DNA of 64,000 nucleotides. Source: DATAXP01 sp963708675. GTDB taxonomy: Bacteria; Planctomycetota; Planctomycetia; Pirellulales; PNKZ01. A program made the translations under genes and the position numbers. The DNA lies in assembly GCA_963708675.1 (NCBI GenBank), contig CAVPTO010000003.1:1488001-1552000 (forward strand), in the 5' to 3' direction. Of this stretch, positions 34,263 to 41,646 are shown piece by piece; position 1 is the first letter of the stretch, and each line of letters starts with the position of its first letter. Under the pieces are notes generated by a model that saw nothing but the letters and a program-made list of their open reading frames with translations, did not search any database and was not told the origin of the DNA.

Positions 34263-35534
34263 GTGCCTCGCTTCGAACCAAAACGCGATCCGATCGTGAT
34301 CACCGGCATCGGCCTGATCACATCGCTCGGCAATGATCGCGAGAGCGTATGGCGTGGCGTGTGTGCGGGGCGCAGCGGCGTGCGACGCTTGGATGGTTTG
34401 CCAGGCATTCCCGACGGGCTGATGATCGGGGCGCCAGTTCAAATCGAGCGACCGCTTCCCACACCGCTCAAAGTCATCGCCCTTGCCGAGCACGCGGCGG
34501 CCGAAGCTCTCGACGACTCGGCCATCGACTTGGATATGGTCGATCGCGATCGTTTCGGTTGCGCGGTGGCCGGCCACATGGGCGATACCGGCTTTGTCGA
34601 TGAGTCACTGAAGCATTCGATCAACCCGCGTATGGTTCGCTGGTGGAAGCAATGGCTGCCGAACACGGGATGTTGGCACCTCGCTCGCCGCTTCGGTTTG
34701 CACGGACCGCGCATCTGCCACTCGACCGCCTGCGCCAGTGGCCTGATCGAAGTGCTCGCCGCGATGCGAGCGATCGAAGACGATCAATGCGACATGGCGC
34801 TCGCCGGAAGCGCCGAAGGTTTCCATCCGTTGTTCGCCGCCGGTTTTCGCGCGATGCGAGTGCTGGCCGATGGCGACGATCCGCAGCAGGCGTGTCGGCC
34901 GTTCGATCGACAACGTAAAGGCTTCGTCATGGGCGAAGGGGCGGCGATGTTCGTCCTCGAACGCCTGAGCCACGCCAAGGCCCGCGGGGCCAAGATCTAC
35001 GCGGAGCTACTGGGCGGACGGATGCTCGCCGAGGCGCATCACGTGACCGATCTCGACGAGCAAGGCGCCGCGCTGGCCCAACTCATTGGCGATACGCTCC
35101 ACCGTTCGCAGTTGGAGCCGAGCGATGTGCAATACATCAACGCCCACGGCACGGGGACGCTTCAGAACGACGTCGTCGAGATACGCGGCATTCGTCAGGC
35201 TCTCGGGGCAGATGCGGAGAACGCCTGCGTGAGTTCGAGCAAGTCGATGCTCGGCCATCTCGTGAACGCGGCCGGAAGCGTCGAGTTGGCGATCACGGCG
35301 CTCGCATTGCGTGACGGCTTCGCTCCGCCGACGATTAACCTGACCGATCCCGACCCGGAGTGCGATTTGGACTGCATTCCCTTGTTTGGTCGGCGAGGAA
35401 AGTTCGATACGGCCCTCAAAATCTCGGTCGCCTTTGGCGGTCACCTGGCGGCGGTCGCGCTGCGACGTGGCCCGAACATCGCCGCGAACTCCGTGGGTCG
35501 CCTGGTAGGCAACGAGCGTCGTCGGGCCGCGTGA
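34263..35534 (+). CDS. fabF: Beta-ketoacyl-ACP synthase, KAS II-like
   Basis: A condensing enzyme of fatty acid synthesis or a related polyketide system. About 423 residues from GTG 34263, which begins just before DPIVITGIGLITSLGND. The catalytic Cys is in STACASGLIEVLAA, the first His in NAHGTGTLQNDVVE, the second in SKSMLGHLVNAAGSVE, and GEGAAMFVLE is the usual motif. A longer frame begins within pyrG and is unlikely. It stands alone, without acyl carrier protein or other fab genes, so involvement in specialised lipids (planctomycetes make unusual ones) cannot be excluded. The start is the least sure part. Confidence 0.85.
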   Translation: MPRFEPKRDPIVITGIGLITSLGNDRESVWRGVCAGRSGVRRLDGLPGIPDGLMIGAPVQIERPLPTPLKVIALAEHAAAEALDDSAIDLDMVDRDRFGCAVAGHMGDTGFVDESLKHSINPRMVRWWKQWLPNTGCWHLARRFGLHGPRICHSTACASGLIEVLAAMRAIEDDQCDMALAGSAEGFHPLFAAGFRAMRVLADGDDPQQACRPFDRQRKGFVMGEGAAMFVLERLSHAKARGAKIYAELLGGRMLAEAHHVTDLDEQGAALAQLIGDTLHRSQLEPSDVQYINAHGTGTLQNDVVEIRGIRQALGADAENACVSSSKSMLGHLVNAAGSVELAITALALRDGFAPPTINLTDPDPECDLDCIPLFGRRGKFDTALKISVAFGGHLAAVALRRGPNIAANSVGRLVGNERRRAA

Positions 35535-35607
35535 CGCTTTCGTCGCGTATTGCCGCGCGTTACGATCATTGGTGTCGGCCATTCGGTTGTCGTGCCCCTT
35601 TGTGGGC

Positions 35608-35649
35608 CGCCCGCAGCCGCCACGCGGCGAGCAAGCTCGCCGGCTAAAC
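35608..35649. repeat. Hairpin repeat in front of the DJ-1 gene
   Basis: GGCGAGC (35626-35632) pairs with GCTCGCC (35635-35641) around AA, flanked by GCCGCCACGC and GGCTAAAC. The CGGCTAAA(C) end resembles the GGCTAAC arm of family A repeats, so it may be a distant relative. It ends about 25 bases before the DJ-1 gene start. Confidence 0.45.
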
Positions 35650-35674
35650 AAGCTTACTTCATGGAAACGCACGC

Positions 35675-36241
35675 ATGCACAAGGTTTTGATCGTCGTTGG
35701 CGACGCCACGGAGACTGTCGATACGCTGTACCCGTTCTTTCGCGTGCAGGAAGAAGGCTGGCAGGCCATCGTCGCCGCCCCTGAGAAGAGGCCGTACCAG
35801 ATGGTTATGCACCAAGTGAAGCCGGGCTGGACGATCACCAAGGAGTGGGAAGGCTACGCGATCGACGCCGATATTGCGTTCAAGGACATTCGTCCCGAGC
35901 AGTACATCGGCATCTTTTTCTCCGGTGGTCGCGCTCCCGAGTACATCCGCGAGGACGAAGACTTGCTGCGAATCACGCGCTACTTCTTCGAGAAGAAGCT
36001 GCCGATCGCGAGTGTCTGCCACGGTGTCGAGATTCCCGCCCGCGCCGGCTGCGTCAAGGGTCGCCGCATGGCGACGGTCGCCAAGTGCAAGTTCGACCTC
36101 GAGGTTTGCGGCGGCATCTACGTCAACGAGCCATGCGTCATCGACGGCAACCTGATCAGTGGTCGCACGTATCACGATCACGGCGCGTACATTGGCCCGT
36201 GGATCAAGCTGCTGCGCGAAGAGGCCGCGAAGCGCGGTTGA
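35675..36241 (+). CDS. DJ-1/PfpI family protein
   Basis: A 188-residue member of the DJ-1/PfpI/ThiJ superfamily. The nucleophile Cys lies in IASVCHGVEIPA, preceded by IFFSGGRAPEYIRE that contains the acidic residue expected near it. The length is that of intracellular protease/glyoxalase-type members. GRTYHDHGAYIGPW gives a conserved histidine. Functions in the family range from protein deglycation and glyoxalase III to isocyanide hydration, so a specific reaction is not assigned. It starts with ATG 35675 after GGAA. Confidence 0.9.
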   Translation: MHKVLIVVGDATETVDTLYPFFRVQEEGWQAIVAAPEKRPYQMVMHQVKPGWTITKEWEGYAIDADIAFKDIRPEQYIGIFFSGGRAPEYIREDEDLLRITRYFFEKKLPIASVCHGVEIPARAGCVKGRRMATVAKCKFDLEVCGGIYVNEPCVIDGNLISGRTYHDHGAYIGPWIKLLREEAAKRG

Positions 36242-36255
36242 AGCATGTTTCGCGA

Positions 36256-36307
36256 GGTTAGCCGCGACGCGCCAGCGGAGCGCTCCGCTGGCGCGTCGCG
36301 GCTAACC
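36256..36307. repeat. Perfect 52-bp palindrome, repeat family A (copy 1)
   Basis: The 26-base left arm begins GGTTAGCCGCGACGCGCC and ends AGCGGAGC, and the right arm is its exact reverse complement, with no spacer. It sits between the converging ends of the DJ-1 gene (36241) and the phosphoesterase gene (36322). A second copy, with an insertion, is at 39336-39401. A stable hairpin on both strands suggests a bidirectional transcription end or a mobile REP-like element. Confidence 0.9.
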
Positions 36308-36321
36308 AATCAAATCGCTAA

Positions 36322-37683
36322 TCAGGTCGAGTTGACGAGTTGCACCTCATCGGCGCGGTCGATTTCGACCTGGCATTGACCGTTGCGCAGCGTGATCACG
36401 CCGGTGACGCGCACCTTCTTGCCGCGCAGTTCCTTGGCGGGGTCTTCGATCCCGCGGCCGGCAAAGTCCTTAATCGCGCTCTGCCGTAGAACCGCCGTGA
36501 AGTTTTCCTTGTTGCGGAAGTCCGACATCGAGTTGAGAAAGCACAGGTTGCGACCTTCGAGCATCGATCCGCCGTTGACGGCGAATTCGATCGTGCAGCG
36601 CTGATTCAAATGCTGCGACGCCTCTTTCGCTCCGATGACGCCCTCATTGACGGTGATCACCGGCTTCGGCACCGTGCGATGCCCGGCTGCGAGCGTGGGG
36701 AGTGCCGCTTTGGCATTCACCTTCAAATTCACCGATGTCCAAACCGGGCGATGGTCCGAGCTGAATGTGCTCTCCTCGACGACGGCTGGCTTGAACGACG
36801 ACACCTGCGGCCCGACGACGTAAATATTGTCGATCGGCGTCCCAGGCATGCCGGGATACGTGGGCTTCGTTGTATGCAAAACAACGTTGCTCATCCGCAA
36901 TCCGCCCACGATGCCGTCGGCGAATATGGCGTGTGTATCGTCGTAGCCGTCATTGGCTGGGCCGTCGGTGTCGTGAAAAAGATCGTGGCCGTTTTTGCCT
37001 TTGTCGGAATGGCCGACGTTGAAATCCCCCCCGACGATGCAGTTGTACTCGCGCCAGAACTGGCGATCGTCGAGCACACCGACTGCCACCGCGGCGGCGA
37101 CGAACTCGCGTTTGCGAGCGTTCTCGAAATCGTCGGGGCCGGCCGACCCACGTGACGACTTGAGGTGTACGACGCTCACGGTCAACTTCACCGCGTCGAT
37201 GCGAGCCCACAAATAGCCGCGAACGTCGCCGGGCGGTTTGCGGACGCCCAGTTTCAGTTCCGGATTGAGAACTTCTTCGGTGTTGAGCCCTGCCTCGGTC
37301 GTCGCGTCCGGCGACGGGTCGTACTCGATCACCTGGTTGAGCGGCCAACGGCTGATGATGCCGACCTCAAAGTCCGAGAAATCCGGCTTGTCTTCGGGGG
37401 AGAAATCGGAGCAGGCGACATGGAAGCCGCGAAGCCCCATCGCGTCGCGTACCGCTTCGAGCACCGCCAGCGAGGTGATCTCTTCGACGAGCAGCACGTC
37501 GGGCTTGATCGCCAAGGCGCATTCGCGGAGATCGTCGGCGCGCTTTTGAATTCCCTCAACCGAGAAACCTTCGCGTACGTTCCAAGTGGCGATGCGGACT
37601 TCGTCGGCAGCGGCGATCGAGTTGAAGACGCCGAGCGTCAGCGCACCCGCAAAGGCCAGTTGTATAAGGCGGCGATGCAACAT
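36322..37683 (-). CDS. Secreted endonuclease/exonuclease/phosphatase-family protein
   Basis: A 453-residue protein with a signal peptide (MLHRRLIQLAFAGALTLGVFNSIAAA). The next 300 residues have the EEP fold: first strand IATWNVREGF, metal ligand Glu in LLVEEITSL, DFNVGH and the final SSDHRPVW, in the usual order. This group includes DNase I-like nucleases and phospholipid phosphodiesterases, acting outside the cytoplasm here. The last 110 residues (HLNQRCTIEFAVNGG...GKKVRVTGVITLRNGQCQVEIDRADEVQLV) look like an OB-fold-like domain seen attached to other secreted proteins. ATG 37683 is selected because GAGGTG precedes it at eight bases. Confidence 0.88.
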   Translation of the reverse strand: MLHRRLIQLAFAGALTLGVFNSIAAADEVRIATWNVREGFSVEGIQKRADDLRECALAIKPDVLLVEEITSLAVLEAVRDAMGLRGFHVACSDFSPEDKPDFSDFEVGIISRWPLNQVIEYDPSPDATTEAGLNTEEVLNPELKLGVRKPPGDVRGYLWARIDAVKLTVSVVHLKSSRGSAGPDDFENARKREFVAAAVAVGVLDDRQFWREYNCIVGGDFNVGHSDKGKNGHDLFHDTDGPANDGYDDTHAIFADGIVGGLRMSNVVLHTTKPTYPGMPGTPIDNIYVVGPQVSSFKPAVVEESTFSSDHRPVWTSVNLKVNAKAALPTLAAGHRTVPKPVITVNEGVIGAKEASQHLNQRCTIEFAVNGGSMLEGRNLCFLNSMSDFRNKENFTAVLRQSAIKDFAGRGIEDPAKELRGKKVRVTGVITLRNGQCQVEIDRADEVQLVNST

Positions 37684-38033
37684 TCCCAACACCTCACGAA
37701 CTTGGGGAAAATATCCCCTCAATCTTACCCACCCTTGCGCAAACGCACACCGACCCAAACTCGAAAAGTACGCCACGAATGCTGCCCGAGCCCATGAGCC
37801 CCCGCAATTTGACGTCGCCAAAAACGCGTATGGGCGAAGGAATCACTTGGACAGAACCGATGATCTCTCATCTTTTTTGGCGAACATCGCGACGTTCGTC
37901 ACCGAGCGCTGCCGCAGCGTGCACGGGGCTTCGTGGTTCTTGCGCGTGCCGCTAGATTCGAAACGCGCGGTGGCCTAACATACGTTGGGTCGCTCGCCAA
38001 ACGGTCATCGCATGCATCGAGAGGGGTCGCCTG
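37684..38033. other. Divergent intergenic region between phosphoesterase and glgC (350 bases)
   Basis: No gene is supported. A dyad GGGGA-AAATA-TCCCC (37704-37718) lies about 21 bases upstream of the phosphoesterase start. No consensus promoter is visible for glgC, whose start is preceded by AGAGGGG as ribosome binding site. Confidence 0.4.
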
Positions 38034-39320
38034 ATGACGAACGTGATGACGCTGGTCCTCGGAGGTGGACGAGGCACCAGGCTCAATCCGCTGACGAAGT
38101 TCCGCGCCAAGCCTGCCGTACCGCTCGCGGGCAAGTACCGGCTCATCGACATCCCAATCTCGAACTGCCTGAACAGCGGTCTCAACCACATTTACGTGTT
38201 GACGCAGTTCTTGTCGGTCAGTCTGCATCGGCATATTCGTCGCACTTACATCTTCGACGCGTTCGATGGCGGGTTCGTCGAACTGCTCGCTGCGCAACAA
38301 ACGAATGAGAACACCGACTGGTATCAAGGCACTGCCGACGCCGTGCGCCAGAACTTGCGATACATCCAGCAGCCGGGCGTCGAGTACGTGCTGATCTTGT
38401 CAGGCGATCAACTGTATCGCATGGACTACAACGAAATGATCGAGTCGCACAAGGCCTCGGGCGCCGACGTGACGATCGCGGCGTTGTTGGTCGATCGCAA
38501 GGACGCCGCCGACTTCGGCATCATGCGCATCAACGATGAAGGCCGCGTCGAAGGGTTTCTCGAGAAGCCGAAGACCGAGGAGGAGCTGAAGCACGTTCGC
38601 ACCGACCCGGCGTGGCTAGAAGCGCGCGGCATTAAGAGCAAAGGCCGCGACTGCCTCGCCAGCATGGGCATCTACCTGTTCAATCGCAGCCGACTGGTCG
38701 ACGTGCTGACGAAAACCGACTATCACGACTTCGGCAAAGAGATCTTTCCCGCGTCGATTCGCACGCATCGTGTGCAAGTACACGTGTTCGACGGCTACTG
38801 GGAAGACATTGGCACGATTAAGGCATTTTACCAGGCGAACATCGACCTTTGCCGCCGCGATCCGTCGTTCGACCTCAGCTCAGCCAGTGCACCGCTCTAC
38901 ACGCGTGCCCGTTTTCTCGCGCCGTCGCGTGTCGACGGCGCCACGATTCGCGGCAGCCTGATTAGCGACGGCTGCACAATCGACGAGGGAGCGGTGATCG
39001 AAAACAGCATCATCGGCTTGCGATGCCACATCAGCCGCAACGTCACCATTCGCGACTCGGTGATCATGGGTAACGATTACTACGAAAGTCCCGAGGAACT
39101 CGCATCGGATGCGGCGTCGGGAACTCCGCGCATGGGGATCGGCGAAGGCTCGCTCATTGTCAAAGCAATCGTCGATAAAAACTGCCGCATCGGTAAGAAC
39201 GTGCGACTCGTCAACGACAAGGACGTGCAGGATACGCCCGATGAAGGCACGGCGATGATTCGTGACGGAATCATCTGCGTGCCGAAAGAAGTGACGCTGC
39301 CCGATAACTGGCGGATGTGA
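38034..39320 (+). CDS. glgC: Glucose-1-phosphate adenylyltransferase
   Basis: GlgC makes ADP-glucose for glycogen. This 428-residue protein has the nucleotide loop GGGRGTRLNPLTKFRAKPAVP, YRLIDIPISNC, ILSGDQLYRMDY, and the C-terminal left-handed beta helix with hexad repeats (SLISDGCTIDEGAVIENSIIG). The C-terminus ITxxKxVxLPDNW is typical. The start ATG 38034 follows AGAGGGG. No other glycogen genes are adjacent. The gene converges on aat; repeat A copy 2 lies between them. Allosteric regulation by glycolytic intermediates is typical of the family and not visible in the sequence. Confidence 0.95.
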   Translation: MTNVMTLVLGGGRGTRLNPLTKFRAKPAVPLAGKYRLIDIPISNCLNSGLNHIYVLTQFLSVSLHRHIRRTYIFDAFDGGFVELLAAQQTNENTDWYQGTADAVRQNLRYIQQPGVEYVLILSGDQLYRMDYNEMIESHKASGADVTIAALLVDRKDAADFGIMRINDEGRVEGFLEKPKTEEELKHVRTDPAWLEARGIKSKGRDCLASMGIYLFNRSRLVDVLTKTDYHDFGKEIFPASIRTHRVQVHVFDGYWEDIGTIKAFYQANIDLCRRDPSFDLSSASAPLYTRARFLAPSRVDGATIRGSLISDGCTIDEGAVIENSIIGLRCHISRNVTIRDSVIMGNDYYESPEELASDAASGTPRMGIGEGSLIVKAIVDKNCRIGKNVRLVNDKDVQDTPDEGTAMIRDGIICVPKEVTLPDNWRM

Positions 39321-39335
39321 AAAATTGCGTTGATC

Positions 39336-39401
39336 GTTTAGCCGCGACCGGGTACCCGCTTGCGGGTGGCGGAGCGCTCCGCTGGCGCGTCGCGGCTAAC
39401 C
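39336..39401. repeat. Palindromic repeat family A (copy 2, with insertion)
   Basis: It begins GTTTAGCCGCGAC and ends GCGTCGCGGCTAACC, sharing the outer arms and the GGAGCGCTCCGCTGGC core with the 52-bp palindrome at 36256-36307. In the left half GCGCCA is replaced by CGGGTACCCGCTTGCGGGT, which itself contains a small hairpin. The final arm overlaps the end of aat and supplies its TAG stop (39396-39398 on the minus strand). Confidence 0.8.
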
Positions 39402-40055
39402 GAACGTCACGGGTTTCTCGATCGCCACCGCTAAGCGCGAAAGAAACGCATTCCTTGTGATCGCCACACACCCCAGCGTGCTGCTGTGTGGCGTCCATTG
39501 CTGAATGTCGATCAGCTCGTAGCCGCGCTCGCGTAGATGCTGCATCAGCGCTGCGAGCGCTACCTTCGACGCGTCAGGAACACGGTAAAACATCGATTCG
39601 GCAGCGAACATTCCACCCAACGCAACTCCATACACTCCCCCGGCCAATCGACCGTCGCACCACGTCTCGATGCTATGGGCAATTCCTTCGGCGTGTAGTT
39701 TGCAATATGCCTCGACAATCTCGGGCGTGATCCACGTGCGGCCAAGACGACCGTCGGCTGTCGCGCAGCTCGTGATGACTCGACGAAACGCGCGGTCGAG
39801 CGTGATTTCAAACTTGCCGCTCTGTATTGACCTGCGCAGGCTTCGTGAGACATGAAACGAGTCGAACTCGAAGATCGCACGAACCGGCGGGCAGCACCAC
39901 TCGACCGACCCCATCCAGTTGGGCCAAGGGAAGATTCCGTGGCCGTATGCGTCGATCAGCCGCTCGCTCGTCAGCTCGCCACCGCGCGCGATGATTCCAT
40001 AATCGTCGGCCGTTTCGACCGCAGGGAAGTATCGCGATGGCGAGAATTGAAGCAC
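39396..40055 (-). CDS. aat: Leucyl/phenylalanyl-tRNA-protein transferase
   Basis: Aat attaches Leu or Phe to N-terminal Lys/Arg of proteins, marking them for ClpAP degradation. Key segments: FPAVETADDYGIIARGGELTSERLIDAYGHGIFPW near the N-terminus, WCCPPVRAIF, GRTWITPEIVEAYCKLH, HSIETW, GGVYGVALGGMFAAESMF, and LIDIQQWTPHSSTLG at the C-terminus. The length of 219 residues from GTG 40055 is normal. The start is the weak point: the frame continues upstream into the htrA region without a natural Met, and no ribosome binding site is clear. The stop codon lies in a repeat. Confidence 0.9.
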   Translation of the reverse strand: MLQFSPSRYFPAVETADDYGIIARGGELTSERLIDAYGHGIFPWPNWMGSVEWCCPPVRAIFEFDSFHVSRSLRRSIQSGKFEITLDRAFRRVITSCATADGRLGRTWITPEIVEAYCKLHAEGIAHSIETWCDGRLAGGVYGVALGGMFAAESMFYRVPDASKVALAALMQHLRERGYELIDIQQWTPHSSTLGCVAITRNAFLSRLAVAIEKPVTFG

Positions 40056-40097
40056 GGCAAGAAGCGACAGGACATTCCGGTGCCGAAAACGCCCCCA

Positions 40098-40103
40098 TAT
40101 AAT
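40098..40103 (+). promoter_or_regulatory. -10 box of the htrA promoter
   Basis: A perfect TATAAT lies 39 bases before the htrA start. The -35 region (around 40075-40080) is weak. The Shine-Dalgarno GGAG (40132-40135) follows at the proper distance. Confidence 0.45.
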
Positions 40104-40141
40104 AGAGCGTCGCCCACCCGCTCGGCAAATCGGAGATGACG

Positions 40142-41350
40142 ATGGATTCCTACTCGCCATATTCTCCGACTCCTCTTCAGCCGCGGCCCGCTCCGCCGCC
40201 CGGAAGTCGTTGGCAAACGCTGGTCGCAATGCTCGTGATCCTGGTCCTCGTGATGGTTGCCCCATACATGGCCGAGGAAATCGGCTTTGCCCTAACCCGC
40301 GGCCAACTGCGAGCCAAATCCGAGGCCGCGGCGGCCGACCTCAAGGAGCTGGGAAAGAACGCTGAATTGGTGAAGTTATCCGACACGTCTCGAGCCTTCC
40401 GGGACGTGGCCCAACTCGTTTCGCCCAGCGTCGTTCATATCGATACGGAGCAAATCGATCGCGTACGGGGCGGCCGCTCGATGTTCGACGAGTTTCTGGG
40501 CGGCGGTCGCGAACAGGTCTATCGCTCGGTAGGCCAAGGCTCGGGCATCATTATCGACAAGTCGGGCTACGTGCTGACGAATTACCACGTGATCCAAAAC
40601 GCCCAGTCGATTGTAGTGAAGTTGACCGACGGCCGAGCCATCGCCGACGTTAAGCTCGTTGGACACGATGTCTACACCGACCTGGCCGTCCTTAAGATTC
40701 GTGCCAACGACCTGATCGCGGCCTCATGGGGCGACAGCGACGATTTGGAAGTCGGCGATTGGGTGCTGGCCGTCGGCAATCCTTACGGGCTCGACCGCTC
40801 AGTGACGTTCGGCATCCTCAGCGCCAAGGAACGTCACGCGCTCGGCGAGAACAACGCGTATCAGGACTTTTTGCAGACCGACGCAGCCGTGAACCCCGGC
40901 AACAGCGGTGGTCCGCTGCTCAACATCCAAGGCCAGGTCGTCGGCATCACGACGGCGATTGTCGGCCGGTCGTACCAAGGAATTAGCTTCGCCATCCCCA
41001 GCCGCATCGCGCAGAACGTCTATCAGCACCTGATCGAGAAAGGACGCGTGCCGCGTGGCTACCTCGGCGTCGGCCTGCAAGATCTGACACCCGAGCTTGC
41101 GCAACAGTTCAAGGTGGCCGACACCAGCGGCGCGGTCATCGCCGGTGTGCAGAAAGGTTCGCCCGCGGAGAAGGCCGGCCTCGAGGCAGGCGACGTCATT
41201 GTCGAGTGGGCAGGCAAAAAGATCACCGACTCCGATGAGTTGCGTCTTCAAGTGGCGGGCACCGCGATCGGCGCCAACGTCACCATCAAAATCATACGCG
41301 ACGGGCAGCCGCAGACGCTGCAAGTCGTCGTCGGCGAGCGCGACGGCTGA
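40142..41350 (+). CDS. HtrA/DegP-type serine protease
   Basis: A 402-residue membrane-anchored protease for envelope protein quality control. A membrane segment near residues 22-42 (LVAMLVILVLVMVAPYMA) anchors it. The trypsin domain has His in VLTNYHVIQN, Asp in VYTDLAVLKI, and Ser in NPGNSGGPLLN. One PDZ domain follows (YLGVGLQDLTPELAQQF...GSPAEKAGLEAGDVIVEWAGKKI). This is the DegS-like layout of one membrane helix and one PDZ. ATG 40142 is preferred to 40136 because GGAG lies seven bases upstream. A long hairpin terminator follows the gene. Confidence 0.95.
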   Translation: MDSYSPYSPTPLQPRPAPPPGSRWQTLVAMLVILVLVMVAPYMAEEIGFALTRGQLRAKSEAAAADLKELGKNAELVKLSDTSRAFRDVAQLVSPSVVHIDTEQIDRVRGGRSMFDEFLGGGREQVYRSVGQGSGIIIDKSGYVLTNYHVIQNAQSIVVKLTDGRAIADVKLVGHDVYTDLAVLKIRANDLIAASWGDSDDLEVGDWVLAVGNPYGLDRSVTFGILSAKERHALGENNAYQDFLQTDAAVNPGNSGGPLLNIQGQVVGITTAIVGRSYQGISFAIPSRIAQNVYQHLIEKGRVPRGYLGVGLQDLTPELAQQFKVADTSGAVIAGVQKGSPAEKAGLEAGDVIVEWAGKKITDSDELRLQVAGTAIGANVTIKIIRDGQPQTLQVVVGERDG

Positions 41351-41386
41351 CGCGACGCGAAGCGGATTTCGCGATCTCGGTCAACT

Positions 41387-41428
41387 CCGAAAATGCCGCG
41401 ATTTTCCGCATGAAATCGCGGTTTTCGG
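41387..41428 (+). terminator. Terminator after htrA
   Basis: Nested stems: outer CCGAAAA (41387-41393) with TTTTCGG (41422-41428), inner CCGCGATTT (41396-41404) with AAATCGCGG (41413-41421). The inner stem is followed directly by TTTT. It is 36 bases after the htrA stop and just before the dnaG promoter, insulating the two units. Confidence 0.85.
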
Positions 41429-41444
41429 CACTCGCCCTTTGGGT

Positions 41445-41473
41445 TTGACCCACTAGAATGACAGACATATAAT
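41445..41473 (+). promoter_or_regulatory. Sigma-70 promoter of dnaG-rpoD
   Basis: TTGACC (41445-41450), a 17-base spacer, and a perfect TATAAT (41468-41473). It is the best housekeeping promoter seen in the window. The transcript would start near 41480, leaving a leader of about 165 bases before the dnaG GTG. Confidence 0.8.
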
Positions 41474-41646
41474 CGCCGCGCAACTTAGGGCTCGACACTA
41501 GGCGCAGGCGTCACGGATGGCGTCGCCACGCGGGTTCGCGACGGATCGTGCAGGATGCACACATGCCGGGTTTGTGTGAGATGCCGGGACTCTATGAGAC
41601 TTCGACATCGCGTGAGTTAGCGCTCGGCAATTGGCAGGAGGCGTCG

